A stretch of DNA of 64,000 nucleotides from Ustulina deusta. Lineage: Eukaryota; Ascomycota; Sordariomycetes; Xylariales; Xylariaceae. Where the stretch lies: NCBI GenBank assembly GCA_023159155.1, contig JAJNNX010000055.1, positions 310,001-374,000 of the forward strand, written 5' to 3'. Positions 59,495 to 64,000 of this stretch are shown here, in pieces. The position numbers and the translations under genes are program-made. The notes beneath the pieces were generated by a model. The model saw only the letters and a list, made by a program, of their open reading frames with translations, was not told the origin of the DNA and ran no database searches. Each line of letters begins with the position of its first letter. The stretch's first letter is position 1.

Positions 59495-62400
59495 AAAATA
59501 TATTAATTTTATAACTAAATATTAGAACTAGTATAAAAAATAATGTTTTAAATAAATTATAATATAATAATATAGTTATAAAAATAAAATAAAAATAAAA
59601 TAAATATTAAAATAAAATTAATATATATAATACTGCTTGTTTTAATTTAAATTAAATAAATTTATAAATTTTTTTAATAACTTTAATTATTAAAACATTA
59701 AATATAAAAATAATATATATAAATATATTTTTGCTAAAGTTATTTAACTAGACTAGAACTAAAAAACTTTTAATATTTTTAATTATTTTTTTAATAAAAA
59801 TAAAGAACTAAATTTTATAAAAAAACTAGTACCTAAAAAATATCAATTAAATAATACTTTTAATAATACTTATACTAAAATTAAAAAAACTTTTTATAAA
59901 GCTATAGTTAACAAAAAACTAAATAATTATTTTTATAAATAAAAACTCTAAACTTTAAAAAGCTATATTTACTAACAATTAAAAGCCAAAAAAAAGCTAG
60001 CCTACTTAAAAAAACTAATAATTATATTAAAAAAAATCTATATCTATTTAATAGTTAAAAAAAACTATTATTATAAATTAAAACTTAATAAATATAACTA
60101 ATATTAATTTATAAATAACTAGAATACTTTATAATATAACCTATTTTATTATTACTATTTAATAATATTTAAATATAACTTAAAAACAAGGTTTTATTAT
60201 AGTAAAACAGCTATTTATAACAATTTATATAAGCTTTTTAATAGTAAAACTATTAAAAATTAAATATTTTTAGCCTAATACACTAAAAAAATCTAGCAAA
60301 AGTTATATAATTTTTTATAAAAGCAAAAATATTAATTATATAAATATCTATTTTTAGGTTTAATATTTTAAAAAATAAAGCAATACAAAAAACAAATCTG
60401 TTATAGCAGCTATAAAAAAATAGACTTTTTTAAAAAAAAATATACTATAATAATAGTTTTAATAATTATTTAAAAAGAATATAGCAAAATATAAAGTAAC
60501 TTTATTAATATTTATAAAAGCTCTAATTAAAAAATAAAGCATTTAACCAAATATAACAAATATTATATAAAAAAAACCTATTAGAACTTATATTATAAAA
60601 GCTTAAAAAAATACTAAAAATCTATAACTATTAATATAATTATAGAACTTATTACTACCCGAGCTATAAAAGCTTATACTAAAACTAGTAGTAAAATAAG
60701 TTATTAATAAATATTTAAAAAAGCAAAAAAAAAAAACAGCTAGTATTAACTAAAAAAACAATAGTAATTATATCTAAAACTAGATATTACGCCTAAAAAA
60801 AACAAAAAAACAAACAAAAAGCAGTTAATACTAATTAGTTCTAGCAAAACTAGCCGAACTATAAAAATAATAATGCTTTATAATAATAAAACTTTAATTA
60901 AAAGCGTTAAAATTTTAAAATATTTTACTACAAATAAAATTAACTATAATAAATTAGATTATTATTGCTAAGTTATAAAAAATAAAACAACCAAAATAAC
61001 TAAAAATAAAATAATAGCTACTGTAACATATACTAATAAAATAACTAATATAATATTAAGTTTAATAATTAATATATTATTAAGTTTAATAACTAAAATA
61101 AAAAATTTAATAAAAGCAATAAATATATTATTAATGTTTTAAGTAATAAAAACTAAATATAAATAAATTATAAAATTATTATAATAAAAAAATTATTTAA
61201 AACATAAATCTTAACAATAATAACAAAACTAAAAACCTAACTATAAAAAAATATATCTATTTTAGTAAAAAAAAAGCAAAAATAACTAATAAAATATATA
61301 TAACTATTAAATATAATAAAATAAATAGCTACTAAATATATAACCAAAACACTATATTAAAAAATAAAAACATACTAATAAACCTAAACATAATATTAAA
61401 AACCTATATAAAGTATAGAATTATATTTTATTTAATAAAAATAATAAAAAACTATACTAAAAATATTTATATAAAACAAACTAAACTAAAGAAAAAAAAC
61501 ATTAAATAAAAAATCAATATTTAACTAAAACAAGTTATTAAAACAAACTTAAAACTATTATTTAAAAAAAAATCAAAAAAAGACTATATATTTTTTATTT
61601 TTTATTTAAAATAATATTAAAAGCCTTAAAGTTAAAGTTTGCTTAAATATAAAATACTCTAGTATATTAGTAAATAAAAGTTTTATTAAAAATTTTGCAA
61701 AAAACCTAAAATTTTAATATATTAACTTTATATTTATTAATAAAATAAAAGTATAATTAATAGTTAATTAAACTATAAATTTTAATATATATATTAAAAA
61801 TATATTAAAAAATATATATAATATTTAAATACTTTATAATAATAGCAAATATAATTAATAATTTAAAACTAAAAATATTAATTACAACAAAATTTATATT
61901 AAAATATAAAATCAAAATTGATTTTATAAAAAAAACATATATTTTTAGATTAGTACTAGGACTTAAAATATAAAATAAAACAAAAACTAAGCTATTTTTA
62001 ATAGTACTAATCTAAAAAATATTAGTAATATATATGATAGTTATATTTGCTATAATAATAATATTTATAAATATAAGGTTTATTAACTTATTAATACTTA
62101 TTAATAAAAAAAACAAAATAGCAAAGCTATACTATTTTAAAAAAAAACAAAACATAACTTATAATATAACGCTAAACAAATATTTATTAAAAAAAATTAT
62201 AGTTTATAACCTATATATTTAGCTAATTATAATATAAAAAAATAAAAAAATAAAAACTATTTTTAAATATTAAAAAAATAAAATTGTTTAAGTTATTAAT
62301 TAAGCAAACAATATAAACTATTAAAAAAATAATATAAGCTAAAAGAACTAAACTAAAATAATAGCGTACTTAAACAAAAAAAAAGCTTAAAAAGTATATA

Positions 62401-63105
62401 TATTTTTTATAAAAAAACAAATAAGCAATTTAACTATATCAATTATAAAAATAAATATATTATTTTATAAAATAATAAAACTAATAAATATATTTATAAT
62501 TAGATTAATAGCTAAAAATAATTATAATAATAAATAATATATTATAAATAAATAAAATTTATAAACTGCTTAATAAATATAATATTTTTTATAACAAAAA
62601 TATTATATTTATATTAAATAATCAAAAAATATAAATAAACCTAATAAATAAATAATAAAATTCGCTCAAAACTATTAAAGCATACTTATTAAGTATTAAA
62701 AATTATAGGTTTTTTAATACTAAACATAATAAAATATATATTTAAAAAAAACTTACGTTTATAAATAAACCTATTTTAATCGCTTGCTTTATTTTTATTA
62801 AAGAAAATCAACTAATAATAAATTTATAATTATTAAATAAGATTATAATACTAAATATATATTTGCTACCTAGCTAAAACAATATAATCGAAAATATAAT
62901 TAATAAATTTTAGTTTATATTATTTAATCTATTAAGCTTTTTTTTTTAATTGCTAGTATATTTTAAATATTATAACAAAATAGTTATTATTAGCTCCTAA
63001 AGCTTTAAAAAATCAAACATAGTATTAATAAAATTTAAAAACTTATTAATATTTATATAAAAGTTTATAAACTACCTATTCTTTATATACTATATTTTTA
63101 TATAA

Positions 63106-63396
63106 GCTTATATTAATAATAAAATTATTTTTAGTAATAATTTTAATACTTATATAAAATATATAAAAATAATAATAAATATTTTTAATAAAACAAAAGT
63201 TTATATTAATGCTTTAAAATTTTTTATTGCTTTTTTATTAGTATAGCTATTAAAATATAATATTAATAGCAAAAGTATTACTAAAACAAATAATAAAATT
63301 AAAGCATTTAAAAAACTAAAAATGCTATATATTTTTAAAGCTTTAAAAATATATATTAAAATAGCTAATTAGCTATACTATAAAATAGCTTAGTTT
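63106..63396 (+). pseudogene. Relic of a Ty3/gypsy reverse transcriptase (RIP-inactivated)
   Basis: Read in the + frame starting with the Tyr codon at 63109, the sequence follows the gypsy reverse-transcriptase pattern without an indel for about 90 codons. It shows the Y-[IL]-D-D box with both Asp read as Asn, then I-I-F-S five codons on. H-[IV]-x-H-[VI] reads as Y-I-K-Y-I. A Lys falls at codon 37, Val at 45, Leu at 48, Gly-Ile (as Ser-Ile) at 56-57, Lys-[VI]-x-Ala-[IF] at 63-67 and Ala-Asn at 86-87, all at family spacing. Nearly all differences (D to N, H to Y, E to K, G to K or S) are those expected from C-to-T changes on either strand. Stops interrupt at 63103, 63244 and about 63370. The element is dead. 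Confidence 0.85.
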
Positions 63397-64000
63397 AACT
63401 ATAAAATTAAAGCATTATAACAAAAAAAAACTAATTTGCTTGCCTAAACAAAAAGAAAAAATTTATTTATTAAAAAGTTTAAATTAATAAAACAAAGCTT
63501 TACTTTTAAAATTATTTTTGAACTAATACAAAAAAAATAAAAAAATAAAAGATATTACAAAAATATTTATATATATAATATATTACTTATTACTACAAAC
63601 TAAATAAGGGGTTTTTTTTTAAATAAATATATATAAAAAAGTTTATAAATTAATAATTTTTTAACTAAAAAATAAATAAAATAATATATTAATACTAAGT
63701 CAAAATATTTTAATAATAAAAGTTAAACTAATTATATTTTTATTTAAGCTTATTAGTAATATTAAAAATTTTTTAAATTAATAAAAAAAAAGTAGTAATA
63801 ATAATTTAAGTATATAAAAAGCTACAAAAAATAATTTAATTAAGTATACAACTAATAAATATACTAATAGACTATATATTAACTAAAAAAATAATAATAT
63901 ATATTTTATTATATATTATAAATTTAAATAAAGCTAACCTAAAACTTACTAATATAGCTAATTATTTTTCTTAATTTTAGCTTAAAATTTACTATATATT

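Larger units (their letters stand above)
57471..64000. repeat. Extremely AT-rich, RIP-like block (degraded retrotransposon DNA)
   Basis: From about 57,470 to the window end the sequence is almost entirely A and T, with very few CG dinucleotides and no meaningful ORF. Residual G/C sits mainly in AGCT, ACT and AAC contexts. The change is abrupt and unlike any other part of the window. This is the known signature of repeat-induced point mutation (C to T on both strands) acting on transposon copies in filamentous ascomycetes, and a gypsy reverse transcriptase relic inside it (63106-63396) supports that. The first part (to about 59,300) is T-rich on the + strand and the rest is A-rich, which may mark two elements in opposite orientation. 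A centromeric location cannot be excluded. Confidence 0.88.

Noticed and set aside
62034..62222. 62-codon ORF inside the AT-rich block
   Set aside because: It consists almost entirely of I, K, N, L, Y and F codons, as expected by chance in such DNA; it is not in a recognisable element domain.
62640..63105. N-terminal part of the gypsy reverse transcriptase
   Set aside because: Some words (a Phe-x-x-x-Asn at 63004-63018, stops at possible Gln codons) hint at it, but spacing does not match the family pattern, so the relic call was limited to 63106-63396.

Overview
The window is nuclear DNA of a filamentous ascomycete, most likely a sordariomycete-like Pezizomycotina species. The evidence is short GT-AG introns (about 54-98 nt, often with a CTRAC-type branch point), the mix of families (SulP, PMC1, CDS1, ATRIP/UvsD, AA12, GH128, P450s), and an abrupt switch from a gene-bearing half of ordinary composition to an extremely AT-rich tail of the kind made by repeat-induced point mutation (RIP).

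Sixteen protein-coding genes can be supported, most after manual splicing. In order: an unknown multi-span membrane protein (1458-2668 +); a PTS2-bearing peroxisomal 3-ketoacyl-CoA thiolase (3266-4672 +); a secreted, probably GPI-anchored GH128 beta-1,3-glucanase (5129-6164 -); a beta-carbonic anhydrase (7772-8671 -); a P450 (9455-11355 -); a 2EXR/F-box-like protein (13673-15038 -); CDP-diacylglycerol synthase (20978-22567 -); an ATRIP/UvsD-type checkpoint protein (23548-26045 -); an AA12-type sugar dehydrogenase (27063-28497 +) convergent with an MFS sugar transporter (28885-30642 -); a SET-domain protein with a signal peptide (37096-38494 +) followed by an EGF plus beta-propeller secreted protein (38900-40033 +); a SulP/STAS anion transporter with dileucine signals (40993-43597 +); a PMC1-type Ca2+-ATPase (48149-51801 +); a second P450 (52729-54504 +); and a PTS1-bearing MaoC hydratase (55995-57066 +).

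The genes do not form one biosynthetic cluster. Small functional links exist. The thiolase and the MaoC hydratase are both peroxisomal beta-oxidation-type enzymes, and each has a CCTCGG (FarA/FarB-type) hexamer about 205-215 bp upstream of its ATG. The AA12 enzyme and the sugar transporter are convergent neighbours. The SulP protein and PMC1 are both likely vacuolar ion transporters.

Three long stretches (15.0-21.0, 30.6-37.1 and 43.6-48.1 kb) show no convincing gene. They carry microsatellites and a recurring TACCTAGGTA-type palindromic word.

From about 57.47 kb to the window end the DNA is almost pure A/T and has no real ORF. A ruined Ty3/gypsy reverse transcriptase can still be read on the + strand at 63.1-63.4 kb. 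It follows the family spacing for roughly 90 codons without an indel, and both catalytic aspartates read as asparagine. The tail is therefore best explained as RIP-destroyed retrotransposon DNA. I saw no tRNA, rRNA, CRISPR array or wholly new system.
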